Of a DNA stretch of 64,000 bases, positions 13,396 through 24,459 are shown one piece after another. How positions within the stretch are numbered: position 1 is the first letter of the stretch; every line of letters starts with the position of its first letter. The translations under genes and the position numbers were made by a program. Source of the DNA: Thysanoteuthis rhombus (lineage: Eukaryota > Mollusca > Cephalopoda > Oegopsida > Thysanoteuthidae). Where the stretch lies: positions 47,895,825 through 47,959,824 of the forward strand of contig OY735216.1 in the NCBI GenBank assembly GCA_963457665.1, read 5' to 3'. Under the pieces are notes generated by a model. The model was not told the DNA's origin, did no database searches, and saw nothing but the letters and a program-made list of their open reading frames with translations.

Positions 13396-14114
13396 AGTTT
13401 TACTGCTGCACATAAATAGTGGCATAAGACATTGACCGTATACTTTAATTTTCGATATAAGAGATTAGGTCATGTTGATGAAAACCTCTATGATGCTGTC
13501 GCCAAAATGCACCTGATATTGTTTTGATGCAAGATGGCGGCTCTTCATTCGAAGGGGAATCGTTTGTTACATGACTGTCAAGATGCTTGGAGTGTTTGAC
13601 ATATTTAGATCAGTAATGTAAGGTGTCACATACATTCAAATTTATCTACTGGGATTAATTAGTAAATAAACGTAATCTGCGATATATTTATATTTGCTTT
13701 AGCGAAGCAAACTTATAGTGGTAAAAGTAATGCAGTATGACGACCGGTGACAAAGTCCCAGTTTCTGTTGCACGCATCAGCTAAGTGATATTTGCAAGTC
13801 TCAAGTCTGGTCGAGACCAGGACTTTATACCTACAAGTTTTTACTGAATGATATGGGGAAAAAAGGGAAAATAGTTGTCCCACAAATGCTTTTCCTGTGA
13901 AAAGAGAAGGGACTTACTAATATATTTGAGACGAAATTCGATGAAATAGGTCACCATTTTGATTGAGTTTGGACCAATTACGCAACATATTTCAAATGCT
14001 CTAATGACTTTGAATTGTAGAATTCAACGATGTTTTTATTGGATTAATTATTTGTACTAATTGTGACTTAATTGTACCGAAATACCTTCAAAATAGATAT
14101 GTAATCAAAGTCAA
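13396..14114. other. Intergenic DNA, nothing recognised
   Basis: No ORF, repeat boundary or RNA could be supported here. Confidence 0.5.
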
Positions 14115-15130
14115 TATTAGAAACCGTCAACTAAAAGTGTCAGCATAGGTTTCTTCAGTTTTCAAGTTGGTCTGGCTGGCTACGTATGTATCACGTGTAC
14201 AAGCCGTGTCAATGGAGCTAGAATGCTGGAAATGTAAACATTTACTCCTGATTATGTTGACAAAAACGAAATTATATTTCTGGAGAGGAGGTCGATTTAC
14301 AATGTAGGTTTATGCTAAATTGATCCCTTAGTTTGTGTTCGGCAGAATCCATGCTTATTTCTTTAAAAAAAATGCCCGACGTAAAGCGAGTCACGTAACT
14401 TTTTCATTCATCACCCATTTTCAAATTTTTTAATTGATCACCCTCAATTGGACATGCAGAGGTAAAAACCCCTTTTCACCCTGCTCCAAAGCTGTTTTTC
14501 CAATGTGCACATTTTAATTTACTTTTACAGTGCTTTTTTACATTATTTTACTCTTAGCTGCATTACGTTTGTTCTGTATTCAACATCCATGTATTTTCAA
14601 TTATTCACTACGCCCTTGTATGTAATTAAATAAATGTATCTTAGCTTATTATATGCCTTTCCCCTACCTCTCTTCAATGTATTAGAAACTGTCGACCGAA
14701 AAAGACATCGAATCTGTCAACATATGTTTCTTGAGTTTTCAAATTAGTTTCACTAACTGGCTGACTGGCTATGTGCGTATGTATCCTACGTACAGGCCGC
14801 ACCAATGGAGATAGAGGGCTGAAAATTTCAACATTTACTCCTTAATATGACTACAAAAAACGTTGGGTTTTTTGTCTTTTTAATACCAATAGGGGTTCAA
14901 GTTTGAATACAAATTCATGCTAAATTGGTCCCTTAGTTTTGTCCAGTAGCATTCAAGGTTTTTTTTATTTCTTTTTTGTGATCAGTACCAAATAGAAGGT
15001 TAAAGAATTTGATTATTCATTTATCTGTCATTTTTTTTCTGATTTTCAATTGATCACCCCTGACACAGCATGCTGCTAAAAGATGTTGGTTACGTGACGG
15101 TTTCTACAGAATGACCAACCAGGCCGGTTC
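14115..15130 (+). repeat. Dispersed repeat A, two tandem partial copies
   Basis: Two copies start at about 14122 and 14686. Each begins with AGAAAC(C/T)GTC, then 'TTCTT.AGTTTTCAA', a GGCTGGCTA-type segment, 'ATTTACTCCT..ATTATG' and a 'CAAATTCATGCTAAATTGG' relative. The period is about 565 bases. Confidence 0.65.
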
Positions 15131-15236
15131 TCTATTATATTTGTCAATAACAATCATGGACAATATGCATACAAAATTTCAAAGAATTCAAATATATCAA
15201 CGTAATTTTGGTAATGAATAGACATTCAATAACAAT

Positions 15237-15286
15237 ATCTCTCTCCTCTCGTCTCCCCCTCTCTCTCTCTCTCTTTCTCTCTCCCG

Positions 15287-15321
<35 letters not shown>

Positions 15322-15341
15322 CCCCTCTCTCTCTCTCTCTG
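15237..15341. repeat. (CT)n-rich tract
   Basis: About 105 bases of CT dinucleotides with CCC and TTT interruptions. The R/E-rich minus-strand frame across it is an artefact. Confidence 0.9.
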
Positions 15342-15754
15342 ATATGGTAACATTCAAACTCTATTAATTACAAGGCGGAAGAATATCCTTTCTATCCATT
15401 TTTTATGTTTCTTTTTCTTCCTTCGGATGTATTTAGCTTGTGGCTGAGTGTCGTCTGGTTTACAGAAAGATATATTGATTACAGAGTCCATTCCATTTAA
15501 CAGAATCATGATTAGCATAAAAACATAAGCAACGTCTAATCACCGAACATACGTACATTCAGGATTTATTTAGTACGTATCTTGTGTTCTGCAAAACCCT
15601 TCAATTAATCGTTGTATTCGAAATTATCATGATACAAAAGAAAAATAATGCAATTAGTTCCATCCTTTAGGAAATCTGTCATTTTTTAATATCATTAAAA
15701 GCAACGTGTCCATTTGTCTGCCACATTTTAAACATAGAGAGTTTACGTTGAAGA

Positions 15755-16070
15755 AATTGGGGATGGGGAATGGGTTCAGGGAATGGAATTGCAAAACAAA
15801 CACCACCAATAGTACGGGTATGAGGAGAGAGAATTAGTTCAGGGGATGCAAAAGGACTAGGGGTAGAGAATAAATATATCGCTTTAGGGGAACGGCCGAA
15901 CTCGGTCCCCATGGCGAAAAAGCAAAATGAGGGCGGATTGAGCTTAATTTCAAATGTCTGTGTGAAGGAGATTTGGGGATGGTCACTTCAGGTAACTTCC
16001 ATGAGTTTTTCAGAGACTATAGGTTACTACCCAAGATATATCGTTAGCAAAGCCACTGGTATTTTATTAG
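15755..16070 (+). repeat. Dispersed repeat E, copy 2
   Basis: Similar in order to 11215-11505: a GGGGAAT-rich start, 'CGAACTCGG..CCATGGCGAAAA', 'CACTTCAGGTAACTTCCATG', and 'CGTTAGCAAAGCCACTGGTA'. Moderately diverged and non-coding. Confidence 0.5.
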
Positions 16071-17089
16071 TATTATAAAATTCATCATGTATAAAAGATT
16101 CAACATTTTAAAAATTATATGAATGTTAAGGGACTAAAATATATACGTGTTATTGTCGAGTGATGGGTAACAAACTAGTTTTGCATACCATTACAACTGT
16201 AGTAAGTTCAACCTTTCCCACACTTGTAACCACACTGTTAGACTCAACATCAATGGTTGCAATCGGGTGAAATAAGTTCATACAATTAAGTTCGTAGGAT
16301 AAGCCCATTATTATTAATTTTTGACAACGATTTACCTTCATCTTAATTGTCAGACTCATACCGAGTTGACTAAACCTAACAACAATGACAAGTTCAGACT
16401 GCATGAGACAAAAAAGCAAAATGTTTCAAATGATGGATAAAGAGAAAAGGGAAAAAAGAGAGACAGATTCTATTTCTACATCATCAATTAACGAAAGAAA
16501 GAAAGAAAAGAAAAGAAAAAGAGAGAAAGAAAGAGAAAAGGAGATATATAAAGAGAGAAAGGGGGACATAAAGAAATAAAGAGAGAAAGGGAAAATTGTA
16601 AGTTGTTGACGCTAGATTCAATTATCTTGTGTCGCAGAACAGATAGTTTTAATTGGAAGTTATTACTTTTTTCTTTCCTTTTCTATTTTTTCATTTTTCT
16701 TTAACTGTTCAAAGTAGAAACTTGAAATTTTGCACATACACACCCTCAACACCCTCAATGAGTCGGGGAAACTTTTTTGGCCAATTCGACTTTATGGCTG
16801 AATTAGTGACGATCAGATTGGAGTCTGACTCTGAGGCAGTCAGTCAAGTTTTATTTTGTTTTCTTATTACAACTTGACTTAGACTGCCGATCTACGTCAG
16901 TACTTGAACAGCGTAGATTGGACTCAGAAGATTTAATGTATATACAATACAAAAGTTGCAGTAATCATCTCCGATCGGAATTGACTTTGGTGTGGAGTTT
17001 GAGCCTGTCTTATATCATAGAAACTAGTAAATCCGCGTTCAAAACGTTCATAGATATACAGATTCCCCCGCTAGTACAAAATTCCCATA
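16071..17089. other. Intergenic DNA with a purine tract
   Basis: A GAAA/GAGA-rich tract occupies about 16440-16590 and gives an artefactual K/R/E-rich frame. Around 16830-16920 the short phrase GTAGATTGGACTC and variants of GACTTAGACTGCC form an imperfect inverted arrangement. No gene is seen. Confidence 0.45.
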
Positions 17090-17380
17090 AGAGCTTTTCG
17101 TGACCTGTATTGGCGTTAAGTGAAAAAGCAATTACCATTAATTAATATACGAAATCTTTTTAGCGCTTCCAGATTAAAAAAAATGGTGAGGATTGTATGT
17201 CAGGCTGATTCATCGGAGGTTGTGGTGATTGGAGGTACAGGGGAATGGCGTAGAGGACAGAACAGGAGAGAGGATATAGACTGCCTCTGTATGGCTCCCT
17301 GCAAAATAAAAACTTGACACTCTTTTCGCATCCCGTCTCTTTTCGAAAAAACGAAAAAGTGGTGCAACGCGAATTTTCGA
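17090..17380 (-). repeat. Dispersed repeat B, minus-strand copy
   Basis: The reverse complement carries 'CTCCGATGAATCAGCCTGACAT' less two end bases, preceded by CT-rich text, matching the plus-strand copies at 31735-32090, 53700-54000 and 55290-55640. The flanking GAAAA-rich block also matches. Confidence 0.55.
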
Positions 17381-17689
17381 AAAGTTGGGACGACAAGACT
17401 TTGAACTTTATTAGATGAGGGATATTTTTATCGAAAAGAAACCAAAAAAATAAAAATAATTATAGAGGAAGAGTCCATTGTTCTAAATGGTGAGCATGAG
17501 ATATCTATATCAGTGAAACTGTTACCATAAAAGGGAGGAATCCATCGTTACGAACAGAGGGCCAAGAAAATTAGACTGTTCGTTATTAGGGTAGATTCTT
17601 GATTCCTAGTGATGGCTGGTGAACCACGATAAGCAGATGCAACCTTAATTTTTTTTCTTTTTTTGATCAACCACGAAGGATTCAATCCT

Positions 17690-18085
17690 TTTTCATATTT
17701 GCGTGTGTTTGTGTGTTTACTTATGTGTTTACTTATGTGTTTTAGTGTACCAGTGCTCTTGGCCATACCGTTTTGTGTACAGACTTGAAAATTGGCATGA
17801 TTACACTACTAAACTCTTTCTAATTTTTATTTTATTCTATTTTTATTTTTCGAAAAAAAGTTTCAATTACTTTGGGGGGGGGCCTTATTTGGACTGGTTT
17901 ATTAATTACATCTAGATTCATCCGCACTTCGATGTTAGTAGATTTTTTTTTTATTTACTTTTTAGTGATGTCAGATAGAATCTATTCTGACTATATCTAT
18001 TCTTCAATGGGGTTTTCTTACGTGACTCCAAATTTTGACGCTACGGTTATTTAATTACTGACTGTGATGACGAGTTTCATAACAT
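17690..18085 (+). repeat. Dispersed repeat D, copy 2
   Basis: Counterpart of 1690-2095. It includes GGCCATACCGTTTTG, a run of nine G at about 17874-17882, 'GATGTCAGATAGAATCTATT', and TTTTGACGCTACGGTT. Confidence 0.55.
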
Positions 18086-18206
18086 TTCGTTCTGAAGTTT
18101 TCAAGTTGTCCAAAATATCGATCTCTGTTGGAATGGCTGTCTCGACGAATTTTTTTCACAACAATTCTATTCCTTACTTTTGACAACCAGGATTTTTTTT
18201 CTATCA

Positions 18207-18390
18207 GAAATCGTCAACCAAGATCGTCATCAAAACTGTCAGTATAGATTTCTTCAGTTTTCAAGTAGGTCTGGCTAGCTGGCTGGCTTGCTGTCTTGCT
18301 GGCTGGCTGGCTGGCTGACTATGTATGTATTCTACATAAAAGACTGCAATGGAAGTAAGAGCTGAAAATTTGAACATTTACTCCAGCACA
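18207..18390 (+). repeat. Repeat A fragment with (GGCT)n expansion
   Basis: It begins with AGAAATCGTCAACCAAGA and continues with 'TTCTTCAGTTTTCAAGTAGG'. The GGCTGGCT segment that is short in other copies is expanded here to several GGCT units at about 18280-18320. The copy stops after 'GAACATTTACTCC'. Confidence 0.6.
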
Positions 18391-19489
18391 CGTGTGCCCA
18401 AACCAAATTCATCCGTCCTGCATACAAGCATTCCCGCTCGAACTCACACGTGCATGTTAGTTCATATATTTTTTATTATGACGTAGATAACCTGCGTCTA
18501 TCGACAGGTGTATCTGTATAGAATTGCTTATGTTGAGGTTCTTCTGCAATGATATTATTGATGCGATATGTTGAAGCCGGCGCGCTGTTTTACGATGTAA
18601 TTCGTTGCAACGAGTGCTTCTATGTACGAGCACAAAGAACGTGCGCTTATAAAGGAAGAACAGAAAAACTGTACAACACTGCTTAGGAACAGATCGCACC
18701 TTCTATAACCAGATAAAAAAAAACACAATGATAAAACGCGTACCCAACAAAACGACCCGCCAGATAAGAGAAGCAGTACTACACCCTATTCTCGAATCAA
18801 CATATCTGCCAACTGTTTTCTTAAAAACTCTCCGGCCACTTTCGTTATAGAGACACAACTATTTAGAATTTTTTAATTTCATGGGGAAACTAATAGTAAT
18901 CATTGCAGAAATTCTTTTTCAGCAGATTGTTGGTATCTAACCAAAACCCATTCAAAAAAAGAGATATAGCCCGACTGGCGCGCCACTATGGATTCTCCGT
19001 CGAAATGAAAAAATATCCTTATTCTCAAGGATGAAAATTCAATTCCCTCAATTGATCCTATTAATTCTTTCCATGTTGTTTATTTGGAAACTAAAGAGCA
19101 TTTCTGTTTTACTTTTGTATGTTTTTCTCATCTTAAATTGCTTTTAAGACTCTGTGGATGTGATTTCTTGTTAAATATTGTTTGTTTTTTTTGTGCGACT
19201 AACTTTTACCAAAGAATGTTTGAGGGATTTTCATGATCACATTTTGCTCTAAGCAAGTTAATAATTCAACGATACTTTCATAAAATACGCAGTTGGTTTC
19301 ACCCCGAGACTTTTTTGAATCTTCCAATCTTATATTGACTCACTGTTCCCTGGGGGATGTTTCACTGTGCACGAGGGCTGGGGCTGTCATCGACTAACTT
19401 AAAGAGATATTACTTTCTTATCTTCATATAACTTTTTTCACAACCAACAAAGTTGATCTGTCTTTTACTTACTGTTTTTTCTTACTTGA
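18391..19489. other. Intergenic DNA, nothing firm
   Basis: Two short GC-richer patches (about 18540-18660 and 18960-19000, with GGCGCGCC) interrupt AT-rich DNA. An 80-codon minus-strand frame at 18457-18699 has no recognisable motif. Confidence 0.4.
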
Positions 19490-19514
19490 TATATATATAT
19501 ATATATATCCATAG

Positions 19515-19723
19515 GAATAGAGCACTCTGTTGGATGAGGAGTTTCTACGTAAAATGAATATATCGCTTAGATTCAGCCTCACTGACCACCCAGTTCTGTA
19601 GTCTAGAGGTAGGATATCTGCCTCCAGTTTCAATTCTGCCTCGCAGTACTGGAGGGGATAAAGTCTATAGCCACATTGAAGAGATGTAATACATCGAAAC
19701 AGCTGTCTGTGGATGATACAATA

Positions 19724-19726
<3 letters not shown>
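19515..19726 (+). mobile_element. Hammerhead-bearing repeat, copy 1
   Basis: About 210 bases starting GAATAGAGCACTCTG and ending at a (TA)n array. They align with 58381-58588 at roughly 70% identity. The conserved 3' part carries a hammerhead ribozyme motif (19671-19712). No ORF is conserved between the copies. The pattern fits a non-autonomous Penelope-like or retrozyme-like element, and that class assignment is inference. Confidence 0.6.
19671..19712 (+). ncRNA. Hammerhead ribozyme-like motif, family 1 copy 1
   Basis: Stem I is CCACA (19671-19675) pairing with TGTGG (19708-19712). The core box is TTGAAGA (19676-19682), one base off the CUGANGA consensus at C3. Stem II is GATGT/ACATC with loop AAT. 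GAAA follows at 19696-19699, then a minimal palindromic stem III ACAG/CUGU and the GUC cleavage triplet at 19705-19707. The C3 to U change predicts weak or no activity. Palindromic minimal stem III is known from hammerheads that act as dimers. Confidence 0.65.
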
Positions 19727-19797
<71 letters not shown>

Positions 19798-19866
19798 AGA
19801 GAGAGAGAGAAGGGAGAATATATATATATATATATCCTGGATGCGAGAATATATATTGTTTACAAC

Positions 19867-19950
<84 letters not shown>
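19727..19950. repeat. Compound (TA)n array
   Basis: TA runs at 19727-19795, 19819-19834 and 19870-19950 are separated by a GA-rich segment and a short unique segment. The phrase GTT.ACAACCTTTA occurs on both sides of the last run, at about 19857 and 19951. A smaller TA run is at 19490-19508. Confidence 0.9.
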
Positions 19951-19954
<4 letters not shown>

Positions 19955-19959
19955 AACAA

Positions 19960-20473
19960 CCTTTAACCAGCATTCACCCATAAGCCAACTGACTACGATA
20001 AACACCAAAAATATATTTCCAAAACAACTCTAAGGAAACCCCACCCACTCTCACACCCAGGAATGGAAAATTATAAACATATCAAAAGAATAAAATGAAT
20101 CAATCCACCCTTTCTAGTTTTAATCCCCTTATTCTGCTAAACTCCCCCCCCCACACGAGTTTTCCCATGCCAACCTGCCTCTTGGAGACCTGGCCCAAGA
20201 TTACCCCCCATTCATATCAAATAGTAACCAATTCTCAAGACAGACAATACTATCAACAATGTAGTTTGCCGACTCACAGCAGCGAGGTGGACGTAAACTG
20301 GAACGTCTCTTTTTACTGATTCTTTTCCTATTTTATTCACCAATGTTGAAAGTGTTGAATCTTTCCGCTGGAGATGAGGTTTTTTCTTGCTTCGAAACAT
20401 TTTCGATATAATTCTATGTGAATAAACAATTCTGTATATATAACACAGCCCGTCCCCGTCTTGACTTTTCACA
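19960..20473. other. Intergenic DNA, nothing recognised
   Basis: Relatively C-rich between 20030 and 20210, but no motif-bearing ORF or repeat boundary is evident. Confidence 0.45.
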
Positions 20474-20474
20474 G

Positions 20475-20816
<342 letters not shown>

Positions 20817-21227
20817 TATAGATATCCTATGAAATAAGGTCGGATACTGTTTGACTTCATGAAATCTGACAGGGATTTTGTGAGCTTCTAGCCGGGCGAA
20901 AATCCTTTCGAGTCCTCTTAATGTCGTGATATCCAAGACAACAGTCGATCTGAAAAAGAATGCAAGCACTTTGGCACAAGAAGCAGTTCTCTCGAAAAAT
21001 CAATACATCTTTCCCGCCAAATAAGCATAGAAAGCGCCAACGGTTTTTGGATAATCGAAACCGGGTCTTAGCTGCCAGATGAACACAAGCGGCACTAAAT
21101 GCATTAACGTACATAGTAAATATATGTGTATGTGATTGTTTCATGATACAGTTAATAGCTAAAGGGGATACTTACGTAGATAAATACAGGTATAGTCTAA
21201 CACAGTGACACTTACACGTGTATACTA
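20817..21227. other. Unique segment between microsatellites
   Basis: A 95-codon minus-strand frame (20857-21144) crosses this slightly GC-richer DNA. It has no recognisable motif and I do not call it a gene. Confidence 0.35.
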
Positions 21228-21264
21228 ATCACCCACTCTCTCTATCGCTCTCTTTCTCTCTCTC

Positions 21265-21303
<39 letters not shown>

Positions 21304-21436
21304 GTGTGTGTGTGTGTATGTGTGTGTGCGTATTTGTGTTTGCGTGTACGTGTGAGAAATATAAAAATACACCACCATACATATATTCTCTCTCTCTTTC
21401 TCTTCCTTCCTTTTTCCCCCTCCATATACAGATGTG

Positions 21437-21490
<54 letters not shown>
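21228..21490. repeat. Microsatellite cluster (CT)(TA)(GT)
   Basis: (CT)n 21234-21264, (TA)n about 21269-21300, GT-rich 21303-21355, CT-rich 21388-21420, and a pure (TG)n run 21439-21490. H/T-rich frames over it are artefacts. Confidence 0.9.
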
Positions 21491-21494
<4 letters not shown>

Positions 21495-21499
21495 AGTTG

Positions 21500-21800
21500 A
21501 CTCCAAAACCCGATAAATCCATTTTCCTTAACTTGAAAAAAAATACCTAAGAAGTGGTAGCAAAAAATTCTCTTTCTGTCCACACAATATATCCATAAGT
21601 TATCAATGAATTCCAATGAAATTTTGTGCGAAAGTGGGCAATAGATTAGAAAAAGGGTGATCAATTTCTTTGAGCGGATCCATGCAAAATTATTTCCCCT
21701 ACATTGTAGCTATCTGTCCATATTACAAATGATCACAAAATATCCCCCAAAGTTCTCTGTCTGTCCACACGATATCTCCAGTTCATAGGAATTCAATTAT
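21500..21800 (-). repeat. Repeat F modules, minus strand
   Basis: The text 'CTGTCCACACAATATATCC' with 'CAATGAAATTTTGTGCGAAAG' minus one base, and again 'CTGTCCACACGATATCTCC' at about 21761, are two tandem module copies about 190 bases apart. Confidence 0.5.
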
Positions 21801-22235
21801 ATCCTAGGACTCTTCTAACTCTAGTTCATTGTCAACAAAAGACTGATATCTCGAAAAAGAAAGTTTCCCTTTTGTCTTGATGTAAATCTTGTTTCTTACT
21901 AAATCGACCAAACTCCTCGGAGAACTGTAGATCTGGCGCCCAGATTCAACAAAATTTTTGCGCAATATCCTCATCTGAATAAGAGCAACTGAAGAGATCA
22001 TTGATAAAACATTGCTTTTAGACGTATGGCCACCATCGCTAAAGGGCAGGATTGTATTTGGCTGGATTCGATAGCAAAGACTTCCGTCTCGAAAATATGA
22101 TGAAGCTCAAATCACAAGGCCTGCAAAAAAGAAATGCACATCCTGCCTCCCTGGGCTAGCTTGGGCTCCATAAAGACTGCCTCTGCTACTCAAATCCTCG
22201 CTGTGTTCGAATAATGTGACGTCAATCATCAGAAT

Positions 22236-22525
22236 CGTCATCAGCCTTTAACTGTCCTCCTTATCGTGCGCGCTGCAGAGCCAATACTTCCTGAACTCGT
22301 CGCAGTTTTGCATATGATCCATGTTGTGCGTCGTGATGTCCAACGGTTGTCTGAAATTCTTGCAACATAACTAGCCCATTGCCATTTGAGCTTTCTTTTG
22401 ATTTCTATGATATCTCTGACATCTATTATCTCTCTAATATACTGTGTCTTTTCGTGATCTCTCCATTTGATGTTGAGCATGACACTCTAAGACACGTTGC
22501 ATGGTTCTTAGTTTGAGGGCCAAAA
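22236..22525 (-). mobile_element. RTE-like LINE, decayed C-terminal fragment
   Basis: Minus-strand translation includes MLNIKWRDHEKTQYIRE and LKWQWASYVAR, then DNRWTSR. These correspond to LGLTWRDHKTAQHIRE, LKWRWAGHVAR and DNRWTSR in the 35.9-kb copy. The fragment is 5' truncated and frameshifted after TTW. Its 5' end lies close to a (TA)n array at 22562. Confidence 0.85.
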
Positions 22526-22559
22526 TCATAATAAATAATTTATATATTTGTACTGTGTG

Positions 22560-22561
<2 letters not shown>

Positions 22562-22626
<65 letters not shown>

Positions 22627-22643
22627 AGTGTGTGTGTGTGTGT
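22562..22643. repeat. (TA)n(TG)n microsatellite
   Basis: TA runs to about 22606 and then TG to about 22643. Confidence 0.95.
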
Positions 22644-23442
22644 TTATTTTCGCTATGTATAATACCATGAAGGTATGTGAATCATTTACAGCTCTTTTAT
22701 TCATTTGTTTTACATTTCAAAAAACAATAATATTTGCACTATTTCAGATATGAAAGAAATATCTGCAAAAATACTAGAATATCATCCCAAATACTCAAAT
22801 GATCACTCAAACTATTTTGTATACTCAATTACATAACCTTTTTGCTCTCTGGGGCTTCCTAATTGCTTAGGATTTGGTCCATTCAACCTAATGATTAATC
22901 CATCACTCGTTGATGCCTCCGATGATTATTTTGCTTATACTTAACCTTTGAGGTGGTCTCTCTATTACTCATCGTTAATTTCATTGATTTTGAGGTTATC
23001 TGACTTCACATCTAGCGAAAAAATCACTCTCCCGTGAAAGAGGACAAAAAAGAGTTCGTATGAAGTCGTATGAAAAAAAAGAGTTAGATATTTTTGATTG
23101 AAATGTGCTTCAGATTATTGATACTAGTTGAATCCGTGGAAATTCCACGGATGTTGACAACTGAGATTATCCTTCATCTCATGTCTGTTCCCCTCTCACC
23201 TTCTGCCTGTGATGGGCCCCAAATCAAATAATAGAGAAGTTTGAGTATAAAATATAATTACGTCTCATTATGAAAAGAAATATAACCTTCTAATTAGAAA
23301 TTCCCAGTTATCACGATAAATGATTGGGAAAAACAACTCGTGCTGTGCCCGACATCCTGTAATTAAAATTTTGGAGAATTAAATATGAATATTTCCCCGT
23401 GTGAATTTTCAAGATGTGAAGATTTCACCATCAGTCTGAGTG
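22644..23442. other. Intergenic DNA, nothing recognised
   Basis: No motif-bearing ORF. A near-perfect short inverted repeat TCCGTGGAAATTCCACGGA sits at about 23133-23151. Confidence 0.5.
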
Positions 23443-23640
23443 CTATTTGCCGGGGTCGTGTGTCGTGGCGTGTTTGACGAAGTGAAGATAAACGACATAG
23501 TCTAATGAATACTTGATGCCCAAGGTACAGCAGACGATGTACAAGATATCAAACATTGCTATTCTAACAAAATCGGCCGAGGTATAATGTGACCACGATT
23601 TCGTTATTCTTTCTATATTTGTGTGCACACTATTTTTTAT
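23443..23640 (-). CDS. Possible host exon fragment, unidentified
   Basis: The minus-strand frame ends in a TAG at 23443-23445. Its last ~60 codons, including FDILYIVCCTLGIKYSLDY and then a VYLHF..HATTHDPGK terminus, use many C-ending codons (ATC, GTC, TAC, GGC, GCC, ACC). That stands out against AT-rich surroundings. A hydrophobic stretch of about 20 residues could be a membrane segment. No start, clear splice acceptor or partner exon was identified, and I do not recognise the family. It may be a terminal exon, a decayed pseudogene or chance. Confidence 0.2.
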   Translation of the reverse strand: MKNSVHTNIERITKSWSHYTSADFVRIAMFDILYIVCCTLGIKYSLDYVVYLHFVKHATTHDPGK

Positions 23641-23957
23641 ACATATTCCTAAATACTGGAGGATGGTAGTTTGGCACCGATATTTCGAATTTCGTACACA
23701 CATGTATATACGAACATACACAAAAATGCGTCACTTTTCTCTCGCAGAAAAACTGTCTCGATTCATGTTCAGTAACAAAGGACAAGTATTAAATTTCTCC
23801 CTTTGACCTTCAGTTAAAAATCTCTTGACTGAAAAAACAGCTACAGTTTGTGTAACCATTATCCGAAATGCCTGGGCCCAGAAGTGTTTCAGATGTCCGA
23901 TTTTAGAATAATATGCTCACACCTCTGTCATTTAGCTTGATTTTCTGTGTTATAGCT

Positions 23958-24459
23958 CAGGGTTTCTCAACCTGGGTGATATTGCACTATCAGTTGGCGA
24001 TTTTAACTCTTGTGTGGGCGGCGTGCAACTGTGCAGACAATGATAATTGGTGGGTGGTATAAGATTTTGAGAAGTAGAGTTTGTAATTGACGATAAAAAA
24101 TCAGTCTTTTTTCAGTTTTAAAGTTTTTTTAATTAATCAAATCAACTATTTATTTACTAAGTAATACTGATGTCACACATTATGTAAACCCAAATGTGTC
24201 TGCACTTGCTGTGTCTCATCAAACTCTGAGAACACACTGATGATACCTAGATTTGTGAGTGTGTGTTAAAAGATCTGATTTTTTTACAACTTAACATTAC
24301 TTTCATTAAAGAAAGGATAAAAAAAACTGTACATTTTTTTTATTGTTTATTAAGAATTTAACTGTTTTGGTATCCATTTGAATATTTACTATGCAGGTGA
24401 ACGTTGTTAAGATTTTCTATGTGGGGGGGGGGTGAAGCCGAAAAGGTTGAGAAACCCTG
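23958..24459. mobile_element. hAT-type MITE, 502 bp
   Basis: Perfect 15-bp terminal inverted repeats: CAGGGTTTCTCAACC at 23958-23972 and GGTTGAGAAACCCTG at 24445-24459. The flanking octamers TTATAGCT and CTTTAGAT match at 5 of 8 positions and both have central TA, consistent with a diverged 8-bp hAT target duplication (possibly the nnnTAnnn Buster type). There is no transposase ORF, so it is non-autonomous. A run of nine G lies just inside the right end. Confidence 0.8.

Noticed and set aside
15144-15353. R/E-rich minus-strand frame
   Set aside because: It translates a (CT)n tract.
21225-21664. HTHT- and VCVC-rich frames up to 140 codons
   Set aside because: Translations of (GT)n/(CA)n and (CT)n tracts.
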